64,000 nt of DNA from Pristionchus mayeri (lineage: Eukaryota > Nematoda > Chromadorea > Rhabditida > Neodiplogasteridae), in NCBI GenBank assembly GCA_036245805.1, contig BTRK01000006.1:36026901-36090900 (forward strand), in the 5' to 3' direction. This document shows positions 1 to 9,849 of this stretch, piece after piece. Below the pieces are notes generated by a model that saw nothing but the letters and a program-made list of their open reading frames with translations, was not told the origin of the DNA and searched no databases. The position numbers and the translations under genes were made by a program. Every line of letters starts with the position of its first letter. The first letter of the stretch is position 1.

Positions 1-2
1 TC

Positions 3-793
3 CCCGAGAGCTTTCATATTTACCACGGTCGCAATTCTGAAACTTATTATACTGAGAACATTACCGAGAAACAAGCAGTTAAATCGACAGAATGGAAACA
101 GCCAATTTGCAGTTTGTGCCTGGTCGTCATAATCTCGATAACGGCCGTTCGATTGGTCCGTCAGACTTCCGAAGTCATCCTCCGACTACGACCGGGATTT
201 TTCGACCAGGAGAAACTGACGCAGAAGATTGGAGAGGTGGGTGACGATTGAGTTTCCTGAGTCAATGCTAATATTATATGATATTTGTAACTCATCAATT
301 CAGTACTCGCATCATCACATCTGTTTGCTGCAGAAATAGCTGCAGAAATAGCTTTGAATTTGCTGCAGAAATAGCTTTGATTTTAATCGTACGCTCGATC
401 GTTGCAGGTGGAGGGAGTGGTGCGAGTGAAGAACATCCACTGCTGGACTCTCGTCGCCAATCGCCACCTCTGCACTGGTTCGTCTCTCCCACGCGTTTCG
501 CCGCGCCTTCAAAAGCTAATTTGAGCCGAAATCGAGTTTGACTCGGCGCGGGATTTCTCGAATGCAGCTCCGCGTATTAGGAAAGTTTTCCATCGACACG
601 GAATACACTCACTCACCATCCAGGTTGGGCTTTTGATCGTGTTTGGGGAAGAAGTGGAGGGATGATGGCAAGAGATAATCAAATGATTGCAGCCCTCATT
701 CAAATGCGACTCAGTCGAAGGATCCGAGTGAATCTCACGTATTCTCTCTCTCTTACGCAGTGCTATCCCTTGAATCTCGCCGATTTCCCATAG
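3..793 (+). CDS. CDF-family (SLC30/ZnT-like) zinc transporter, 3' end only
   Basis: Partial gene running in from the left edge. The frame open from position 3 gives a membrane segment (roughly CSLCLVVIISITAV) followed by the TSEVILRLRPG stretch that ends the transmembrane part of cation diffusion facilitators. Exon to 236, then 408-477 with VEGVVRVKNIHCWTL, the cytoplasmic CDF domain ('V.GV..VH.LHVW'). A 48-nt intron 478-525 would remove an in-frame TGA; exon 526-623 then carries RKVFHRHGIHSLTIQ, very close to the SLC30A1-type ending. A last short exon 761-793 reaches a TAG. CDF proteins export Zn2+ from the cytosol in exchange for protons. The SLC30A1-like tail suggests the cdf-1 type, but this is not certain. 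The intron 237-407 holds three copies of a CTGCAGAAATAG unit. If the 48-nt intron is not real, the TGA would make this a broken copy. Confidence 0.72.
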
Positions 794-1371
794 AAGACGA
801 CAGAAATAGAGTTTGTATCGAGTCCCACAGAGCTATTAACGGTTATCAGATAGTGTATTAGAGTTTATTTATCTTCTACTGTGATCGAGCAAAATGAGTG
901 TGTGTTCTATGACAATTCCAGTATGACGGTCATTCATCCATTCCACTTTTATTAGTCATTCATTCACTCCAGTTCCTGCATTGAGTTTTATCCCCTCTAG
1001 TCATCCCATCACACCTGCGTCTCAATGACACTTAGGATCTTTAGCTTTCACGCTACGGCTTTATCATCGTTTATTAATTGTTCATAATGTCGATTGGTGA
1101 CAATAATATTATGGAGAAGGAGTTGTGTGAGTGGTGGACTCCTAGGATATCATACCAAATGGGCTCTCGTTATCTCTCTACCGTAGTCGCTAAAATGGCG
1201 GGGAAAACACCGTACACGGACGATTGAATGACTATTGCACTAACTGGCTTTCTAAATACATAAAATAATCAGATTATACACACACTGGAATGGCGAAATG
1301 ATTCACATAACCGGAAATGAGGTGGTGGAGGAGGTGGGAAGAGGGAACGGAGATGGGAGAAGAAGTTGTGC
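794..1371. other. intergenic, no gene seen
   Basis: AT-moderate spacer between the 3' end of the zinc transporter and the 3' end of the minus-strand gene ending at 1372. The two genes are convergent. I see no RNA gene, repeat or convincing ORF. Confidence 0.5.
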
Positions 1372-2156
1372 TCAATCCTGCTCATCGTCGAGTAATTGGA
1401 CACCGTATTCTCCCTGTCGATTCTTCTTCATCCGATCCACTCGATCCATCTGAGATAACAAGATGAGAGTGGCAATAACACGTGCTAATGAGCTGCGTGA
1501 TTAGCTGAAGAGAGAGAGAGAGATCCTTGCGATACTCACTGCAGAATCCTTGAGTCTCCTGACTCCGTTGCTCTTCTCCACTTCTCCATCCTCTCCGATC
1601 TTCCGATACTTGGACTCCTTCTGTTCCTTCTGCATGCTCGTCTCCACCTTCGTCGTCTCTTTGTTTTCGGCCGAACTCTGTTTACGAGGGAAAGGAGAGA
1701 ACCGCCGGATTGAGTTCGGAATCTGCAAAGTGCTGCGGGCTTGGATCGATCGAATGGAAGGGACAGCTGACTGACCATTGTCCTGCCTCCTCCATTGCTC
1801 TCTTTGGCCGTTCCCTGAGTGGATGAGTGGGATGGAACGGCGACATAGTTCTGAAGGAAGGCTGGCGTTCTCATGAGGAGAGAAGGAGAGGAATAAACTG
1901 CGTCAATCAGAAGGCGAGAGTGGCTGTTTTGATTGCGAGAGACTGTCGACTATACCTCTAATCAGAAGTGAGAGAATGGGGGATAACTAGGGGAGGAGAA
2001 CGAGAAGGGAGAACTTACAGCCGACGGTTCTTCGAACGAGGAGAAGGTAGGAGGGATGAAGGAGTGGGGAAGGAACGTGTCGTCCTCCAATCTCTTCCCC
2101 TTTGACTTCTTCGTTAAATCAGTTACCCGCGAGGAGATCTTTGTTAGTGTCTCCAT
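1372..2156 (-). CDS. small basic hypothetical protein, four exons
   Basis: No recognised family. Reading leftwards: an ATG at 2156 opens METLTKISSRVTDLTKKSKG and continues to a GTAAGT donor near 2020. A middle exon ends at 1776 (..GGGRTM). Exon 1540-1722 (61 codons, phase 0 at both ends) is rich in Lys/Glu (ETSMQKEQKESKYRKIGEDG). The last exon 1372-1449 reads MDRVDRMKKNRQGEYGVQLL and ends DDEQD-stop. The last two exon joins keep frame; the acceptor of exon 2 (near 1870) is uncertain. An AG (CCACAG) lies 3 nt before the ATG, so the start may be a trans-splice site or an internal exon edge. There is no signal peptide or membrane segment. The charged, low-complexity sequence suggests a cytosolic or nuclear, possibly disordered protein. 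Confidence 0.5.
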
Positions 2157-3214
2157 CTCCTGTGGGCAGGATGATAAAATCAGTGGTGAAAAGGTGAACG
2201 GAAGCTCAGCGGGGCGTAGATATGATTAACTGGCAGAGAGAAAGAGAGAAGAGCGTGTGTGAAGAGGCAGAGAGACAGAGGGGAACCAAAGAGAAATGAA
2301 AAAGTACTGCGAGAGAGTTTGAGGATGTGTGAGTATGTTTGTGCTGACTGCATTAGAGAGAGTAAATAATGAGAGTGTTACTTGCCACTGAGAAAAGAAG
2401 GGATGAGAGGAACTTGTGGGTGAAGAGGTTCAAGAGAAGTTCAAAGGAGAGAAGGGAGTAAGGATGGGGAGGAGGTCACTTATGCACGGATGGAGATGCT
2501 CCCTCCCCCATCCCCCTCCCCTCTAGTGCTAACTATCCCAGCCTCTCTAGACGAGCCCTTTTTGCAAGCAGAGAACAAAGGAAGGGATGAACGCATACTA
2601 ATTGTGTCGAGATGTGTGAGCGATATCGGTAATCTCCCCGTTTTAGGAACGAGGACAAGCGATTACGCACTGGCTTGATGCTCTCACGGTCAATGCAGGA
2701 TAAAACTCGACGAGACCAACAGCATCGGTTACCTTTTGTCACCGAATTTGACGAGAAAAGTGAGGTTGGCAGTAATAAAAAGTGCGGGATGGAGGATAAA
2801 AGGACGGAGGATCGGAATGCCACTTCAATTCCGGATTACGCAGTGTGCTCCCTTCTCTCGCAGTACAGACCAGTCAAGGTTCGAAAGTGAGAGTCTCAGT
2901 CTCTCTTTTCCTTCTCGCAAACTGTTGCTCTCGTACGTGTTATTCGCCGAAAACTGATGATCTTGATGTGATGAATGTTTTCGAGAGAGAGAGATGCAGA
3001 CTTTCTCGATGGTTCGGACACTTAGTTCAGGCACTCGACAACTGTTCAAGTGCCATTGTGCGCGGTCTTGAACCTACCGTGAACTGCGTCAGTCACCATA
3101 TCGAACTGCACTTTATCGCCGTTCACTTCTTCCATCTCTCCGAATCACGCATTCGACTCGGATTTTGCAGTAGATTTATTCCTAGTGATGTCATGTGAGT
3201 CCAACTCTCTTCAG
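2157..3214. other. divergent intergenic region, purine-rich on + near the minus-strand gene
   Basis: Region between the divergent gene at 2156 (-) and the collagen at 3215 (+), so it probably holds both promoters. From about 2220 to 2480 the plus strand is GA-rich (CT-rich on the strand of the minus gene). I cannot assign a specific promoter motif. Confidence 0.4.
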
Positions 3215-6200
3215 ATGAAAGATGAGGACAGTTCGATTCGTCGACTGTTCCTCGGTGCATCTCTCCTCTCATTGACGACCTTCTTCCTCTCCCTCTCCGG
3301 ATGCATCCTCATCATCAACGATATCGAAACCTACATAGCAGAGTACGAACGGAAAGTCGATCGATTCATCGTGAGTAGTAATCCTAATTGACTCTTGATT
3401 CTCTGCCTAAGTGGCGGGCTGAAAGGTATCAATTTCCCCCCTCTTCTCAGAATCTCTCGACGGAGACGTCGTCGACGCTCGACGTCGCGCCCACGCATCG
3501 ACGTCATCGACGACAATTCTACGTCTCCCCCTACAACAACCAAAGGACGTCGCCATATCGAGGACAGGAGAGACAGAGGAGTGGGCCTTACAGACCCGTG
3601 CCCTATGGCCAAAACAGACAGACGTGGGGCGAGGCAGAACTGCCCTCGCACTTCACCACTTCTTACGGTGGATCGATAGAAGGCGGAGGAAACTGCGGTA
3701 GGTCAACGTTTCATTCATCTATTTTCACCGTATTCAGATTGTTCCATTTCGCGATGCCCTCAAGGGCCGCGCGGTCATCCTGGTGCGGATGGGATCGCAG
3801 CCATAGATGGAATGCCTGGTGAACCGGGTCGACCGGGCATCGACGGCATTATACTGCTCAACATTGAGTGTGAGCCCTGCCCACCAGGCAAGAAGGGTCC
3901 ACCCGGGCTTCCAGGAGAACGAGGTACCACTTGTTTCCGTATTCTCTCTTACGCATATTTTTGTACTCTCTTTTTTCCATTCGTAGTGTTCGTTCGTACA
4001 AATATTTATCGCGGCCGATTGTACGTTCCCGTGGGAGAAGGCGTACTATGAGAAATGCTCGATACCGTATCGAACTTTCAGAGTTATTTATTAGGTTGGT
4101 GCGAAAGTTTCTGACTATTTTCATGTTCGGGCATTTTGACCTACCCCGTCCATCTCATTCAGCCAATCAACTAATGGTTTTTCATAGTTGATGAAGGCTT
4201 GGGAATACTTTTTACGCGATACAATATCGGGCCAATTCGATCAGCAAGGATGACACTATTCACAGTCAAACTCTAAATTGTTCTTGATTTTCAATACTAT
4301 TCAATTGATCGTAACTCCAAGGACGAATGATATTGAAACAAACGTTAAGGATTATTGAGAAGCCTATTACACAAGCATGTAATTTGACTCTTCATAAATG
4401 CTGGTCCCCTGAATTCCCGCTTAACATTTTGGCCAAATCAGTAAACTACGCTAATTGGAAAATGCTTGTTTTATATTTTCTGGCACTGTACTCGTATAGA
4501 TCGACCTTGAGAGCTCAATAGTGGTCCATTATTTTCTACCTTCCTATCTTACAACACAATTATATTTAGGAACAGATTCATCAATCAATAGGTAATTAGG
4601 ATATATCGGAACCGCGATTTAGAAATTTAAACATCGAAATCAGCACTTTTTGCTGTTTCTCTCTTCTCACTCGCAATGAAGATCGGGTTTTTCACGTTTA
4701 ACTGAACAAGCAACTCTTACCCTACTACATGTATGTTGGGCTAATTCAGGAGGTCTCAAATATTTGAGAAGTTGAGTTCATCCAAAAACACCGAAAAACA
4801 CCATTTTCGGCAGTTTCGATATGAAAATAATGTTCTCACGTTCATTAACCGATATATACAATGTTAATGTTTTCCGGTACTCCACCACTACTGACGTCAC
4901 TAAAACTATATAGGAATTGCAGGCAATCGAAATAGGCTAGGAGAAATTATGAAAAATAAATAGTCAGAAACTTTCGCACCAACCTAATAGATCATCACGA
5001 ACGAGTATTTCAGGTGCTCGGGGTCGGCCTGGCACTGTCGGTGAATCCGGGATCGATGGGGTCAACGAGCCGGGTACACCCGGTCTGCCCGGCCCACGTG
5101 GTCAGCCTGGAATGAACGGGCGGGTGAGAGAAGAAGGAGGATTACTCGAGATTATGCTAATACTTCGTTGTTTTGAGGACGGACAGCACGGGCAGCCAGG
5201 CAGAGACGCCATCTTGCTCATTGGACAACCGGGAAAGAAGGGATTGAAGGGGCCGCCTGGATTCATCGGTGCCAGAGGAGACCCGGGCAAGGCAGGAGAA
5301 CCAGCACCACCAGGTACCCAAATAACTGTGGGAAATCAGGATAGGAAGAATTTCAGGCAAGGATGGTCCACGCGGGCCGCCGGGAGAACCCGGAGACATG
5401 GGCGGGGATGGGATCAGGGGCATTCGGGGTCCGCCGGGACCACAGGGAGAGAACGGGGGATACTGCGAGTGTCCAGGAAGAAGAGGAGGTGAGCAGATTA
5501 GCGCGATTCATTCAATGATTCATCCTGAATTATTCACTCTGCATAATCTGTTTTTCGTAAATACCGCTCGAACCTCCTCTGCAGATAATCCTCGTCCCTC
5601 TTCCTCGCTCGTTTCTCAGCCTCGATTGGGGGTCGAAGAGGCAGTGCCTGATTACGAGGATCGAATCGAGGAGGCCATCTCCTCCCTCACTGCTCGTCCC
5701 TCTCATTCCTCCCACACCACCACTCCTCCTCCTCCAATCGCAGTCACTCCCGTCGTTCCCGCTCCTGCTCCAGTGTATTTCCCCCAACCGCAGGTGAGAA
5801 TACGCATGACAGATGCTTTCCCATGATGTTTGATGTGCGATGTCATTCACAAATGTCATTAGAGATCGATCAAAGATCAAATCTCAGAACGCGTGGGGCT
5901 CATGGCAGCCGCAGCAGCAGACCATCTACTACCCGCAGCCACGACCGAACCCCTACTCGACGAATAATCGATATGTATCAGCGCCCTTCCAAGATTACAG
6001 GTACTGTTTAAAGCTGTCAACAAACTCCGGCAAGTCAGTGTCGTGACTGAATCCGTTCAAACTGTAAATAGCCTAGCAGTATTATCCTGTAAGATCTGTC
6101 TCGAAGCCTTTACCGTTTCCTATAATTAAACTCCACCTTTAATTCTAATATATGAAAAAAAATGTTCAGAAAGCGCTACCCGCTGATCACGTATCGTGAC

Positions 6201-6416
6201 TCTCGAGAGGAGGGCGAAAATGTGAGTGGAGAGAGAGGAGAATCCAGGGTCAATGAGTCAATTATAGCAGAAACCATCTCGCCATCGCACCCCCCATTCA
6301 AAGAATTCTCAAGTGGATTTCGATCTCAGATGATTTCTCTCCCCGCTCACTCTCTTACTCTCTCTCATTCCACTTCTTTCACCATTCGAATACGGCTAAT
6401 AAATAGATTCCAATGA
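3215..6416 (+). CDS. nematode cuticle collagen with long Pro/Gln-rich C-terminal tail
   Basis: Exon 1 (3215-3370) follows a CTCTCTTCAG acceptor directly joined to the ATG, a likely spliced-leader site. It encodes the usual N-terminal region with one membrane anchor (GASLLSLTTFFLSLSG) and a short NDIETYIAEYERKVD stretch. Exon 3451-3697 is a Gln/Arg/Pro-rich spacer. Exons 3738-3923, 5014-5109, 5178-5313 and 5356-5490 carry Gly-X-Y blocks interrupted by Cys motifs (CSISRCPQGPRG, CEPCPPGKKG, CECPGRRG) as in cuticle collagens. Exons from 5585 add a long non-collagenous tail with PPPP, PQPQ and YYPQPRP motifs; the last reading frame ends at 6416. Collagens of this type are secreted by the hypodermis and crosslinked into the cuticle. 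The acceptor before 5178 is TTTTGAG. The intron 3924-5013 holds a mariner-type MITE. I cannot name the orthologue. Confidence 0.85.
4091..4987. mobile_element. mariner-type MITE with perfect 30-bp TIRs, in collagen intron
   Basis: The left end TTAGGTTGGTGCGAAAGTTT (continuing CTGACTATTT) recurs in inverted form at the right end (to 4987). Both ends are flanked by TA (4089-4090 and 4988-4989), the mariner/Tc1 target duplication. The TTAGGTTGGTGC terminus is the classic mariner signature. The element is 897 bp and has no transposase ORF, so it is non-autonomous or internally deleted. It lies wholly inside the intron of the collagen gene. Confidence 0.88.
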
Positions 6417-6983
6417 AATGAGTTTGACCAAGCTGTCCGCTCACTGTTCTAACTAAATTGCAAGTGTTGTGTTTGTCACACAGTAGATGTGCGTAAGTGT
6501 TTCGAATTCGATCATAACATGGGCTGGTTTTAGATCTAGAAGATATAGCTCACGCATACGAGCAAGTGTAAAGTGAATGCAAGTGTATGCGCAAGTTGTC
6601 TTCTTGGATCCGCCCAAAATTGATACTACCTTACATCGGTTACTACGTTTATTCATTGCAATTATCAAGTAATAAATATTTTACAATAAAAGTGCAAAAG
6701 CGGTACTATAAAACCAGGTTAAGGAATTCGTTCGTAATGATTTTCAAGCACTGGTAAACATCAAGTTATAGATGCGTATTACATGTTGATAATGTCTAAA
6801 AATGGAACTAAATAATAGCTAACGTAGAAGACATGTTGAGTACAATTTAGGAATCGAATTTAATTGAAATTCGCTCTATTGTTACAGGAAGAATGTTGGT
6901 GAGGTATGGACGAACTAGGGTGAAGTGGGTGAGCTAGATTACGAAAATTTGTGAGATGTACTAATGAATGATCAGTATTCTCA
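6417..6983. other. intergenic, no gene seen
   Basis: Spacer downstream of the collagen; it includes AATAAA-like sequence near 6397-6405 that may serve the collagen 3' end. Otherwise AT-rich with no convincing ORF. Confidence 0.4.
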
Positions 6984-7236
6984 TTAAAGGAGGAGTAAAT
7001 GCAATCGCGCGCCCGGTTGAAATATGTTTCACCTAGAGACGCACTCTCTTCAAGTCGCGTGCTATCTCGCCCCCTTCCCTGAGACTTCCCTGATCTGGCT
7101 CCCAGCCAACTAGATATAACTCTGTTCAGAATGGAGATATCAATGTGAAAATTTCGGAGCTTCTTATCGTTGTGGAGCTCTAGGCAGTGCATATAATATC
7201 TTCACAAATTGAATTTTGAGTTTACTCCTCCTTTAA
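6984..7236. mobile_element. small MITE with 16-bp TIRs
   Basis: TTAAAGGAGGAGTAAA at 6984-6999 is repeated as its exact reverse complement at 7221-7236. The interior (about 220 bp) is non-coding. Its right TTAA doubles as the left TTAA flank of the foldback element that starts at 7237. Confidence 0.7.
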
Positions 7237-9125
7237 CACGTGTATCACGAGTCAGTGAATGAAAAACAGGCCCCCCGGGAACATTTTGAAAATTTGTGTC
7301 ACGAATTTTATCCATATTATGGCAGTATAATACCCTGGAGCGATGATTTCGAAAAATATTGGTCATTGGTCACAGAGCCGGCTTTTAGAATTTTTCCGGT
7401 TTTGCACCTGGCCCTACCGTATATCAGCTCTAGAAAGGTGGCATTGGGCTCAAAATGTTCGGAAAAATATTTCCAGGAACTTTTACGTTGACAACTTTTC
7501 TGTGAAACATGAACCTGACAAGTTATATCCAAAAAACCAAATCCTGCAGCAAATAATAATTTTTTTCTCCATCACGGAGGAAACTTACACGGGAACTTTT
7601 TTCCATAAAATGAAAGAGTAAGTTTCCCTGGATCTTAGAAAAATGTAAAGTTAGGATTTGAAGATGGACCTCATCGCGAAATTTTTAGTCAAAGTTCGTA
7701 ATATGACCACTAAATTACAAAAATTGCTCCTGCTCGGTTTCAATTGACTATTGAATATGAACTATCGGTGGTTTTATAGTTTTAGTCACTGGATGTTCAC
7801 AATAGCCACTTGAAATGCGATCGTCGAATCAATTTGAAAAATCGATTTTCTCATTCTCGATTTTATCCGAGTTTGCGCATAGCTAAAATCCAACTTGAAT
7901 AGCTATGGCCATGAAGTCCTTGCAAATATTTTAGTAAACATGTACGCAACTATGACGGAAAGGTACACTTCAAGCTTTCGATATTCTACGTGTGGTCGAA
8001 CATGCACAAAATGAGAGAGAGCAAAATATAATTGATCATTTTAAACTAAAATTGCATAAATAATGAAAAAGTATAACGTTGGAAAATTCTAATTGGGGTC
8101 ATACAAATCAGATATCTTTAGTAAAGTTAAATTGTAATGTGGAGTAAAATTTTTCAGGGCGACAAGTTTTAGACAAATTTTTGAATTCAAACGGCCACAA
8201 CTTTTTTCACAGATGAGATAGCCCTTCACGTCCAACAGGTAAAATGCTTATCTCGTCGAGATCTTTCAGAATAACTATATATGTAGGAGGTTTGGAGCAG
8301 CTACAAAAAATGACCTCACCGTTGAGGCGCGCTTTAGGCAATCAGAGGTCAACGACACGGGTTCCTAAGGTCGATTTTCGTGATCTACGTGAAAAAGTAC
8401 CCCTAGGGACAAATATTTATTTTTTCGTTGTACGGACCCTGTATGGAGTACCTCGATTCTCTCAGCAATCCTCTCTTAGCTATGCGCAAACTCGGATAAA
8501 ATCGAGAATGAGAAAATCGATTTTTCAAATTGATTCGAAGATAACATTTAAAGTGGCTATTGTGAACATCCAGTGACTAAAACTATAAAACCGCCGATAG
8601 TTCATATTCAATAGTCAATTGAAACCGAGCAGGAGCAATTTTTGTAATTTAGTGGTCATATTACGAACTTTGACTAAAAATTTCGCGATGAGGTCCATCT
8701 TCAAATCCTAAATTTACATATTTCTAAGATCCAGGGAGACTTACTCTTTCATTTTATGGAAAAAAGTTCTCGTGTAAGTTTCCTCCGTGATGGAGAAAAA
8801 AATTGTTATTTGCTGCAGGATTTGGTTTTTTGGATATAACTTGTCAGGTTCATGTTTCACGGAAAAGTTGTCAACGTAAAAGTTCCTGGAAATATTTTTC
8901 CGAACATTTTGAGCCCAATGCCACCTTTCTAGCTCATCTGGGAGCTGATATACGGTAGGGCCAGGTGCAAAACCGGAAAAATTCTAAAAGCCGGCTCTGG
9001 GACTAATGACCTATATTTTTCGAAATCATCACTCCAGGGTATTATACTACCATAATATGGATAAAATTCGTGACACAAATTTTGAAAATGTTCCCGCACA
9101 CCTCCACTGGCTCGTGATACACGTG
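7237..9125. mobile_element. giant foldback (palindromic) element, copy 1
   Basis: The left arm (about 7237-7885, starting CACGTGTATCACGAG) is repeated as a near-identical reverse complement at about 8477-9125, with a unique spacer of about 590 bp. TTAA flanks both ends (7233-7236 and 9126-9129), consistent with a TTAA target site. The short ORFs in the arms mirror each other and show no family features. Parts of the arms (for example GGTGGCATTGGGCTCAAAAT) match the second foldback at 34861-36689, so the two form one family. No transposase is visible. Confidence 0.8.
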
Positions 9126-9129
9126 TTAA

Positions 9130-9849
9130 ATTGAATTATGAGGTAGCAACAAATCTAACCTGAAAACAGTACGTTCAACATCATCATGAAACGATCATTA
9201 TTACATATTCCATCTGGTACATAACGCGAAATAACAATTCGGACAATAAATAGCAGCGAGTATAGACTATGCAGTATAATCATCTATTCATTATGAACGC
9301 ATACACATCCAGGAAAAGGAAAAGAAAAGCTTGCAAATACTACAAAATCGTGCACAGAACTACTGATCTACTTCTAATAAATTATAGTTACGTTCGCAGA
9401 GATTATAAGTGGATTGAATCACTTGCAAGTGAGTATCCGCAAGTTCAGTGTTACTTTCTGTTAGCAAGTTTTTTGGGAGTTGCTCATCTATTATCAAGAA
9501 AGAAATTGATGAAATTATAAAGAAGAAGATAGTGTGATTGATGTAATTGATCGTTAATTAGAATTAATATAGAAACAGTCTATCTGCTACTGATCGGAAG
9601 AGTGGGCGGAAGCGGGTTTTCAATTTCGGCGATGGATGTCACTTTGATACCCCATTCTCAGTTTCTTCCTGTAGCCCAAGTCCTGGAAATTTCATTTTAT
9701 CATACTTGAAATTATCATTACTCCTGTAGGAAATGATTGTTTCCCTTTTATGATTTGGTAAAATTTGCATTAGCACTGCAAATTGTCATAAGTTTTCATC
9801 ACAAGGAGGCATATTTTGGGAAGAATCTATTGTGAGCCCTTCCAATTAT
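9130..9849. other. intergenic, AT-rich
   Basis: Downstream flank of the minus-strand GFGR-repeat gene. One 83-codon ORF (9269-9520) is basic and featureless and lacks splice or homology support. Nothing else is visible. Confidence 0.4.

Noticed and set aside
9269..9520. 83-codon ORF starting MQYNHLFIMNAYTS
   Set aside because: Isolated, AT-rich, no homology features and no exon partners found.
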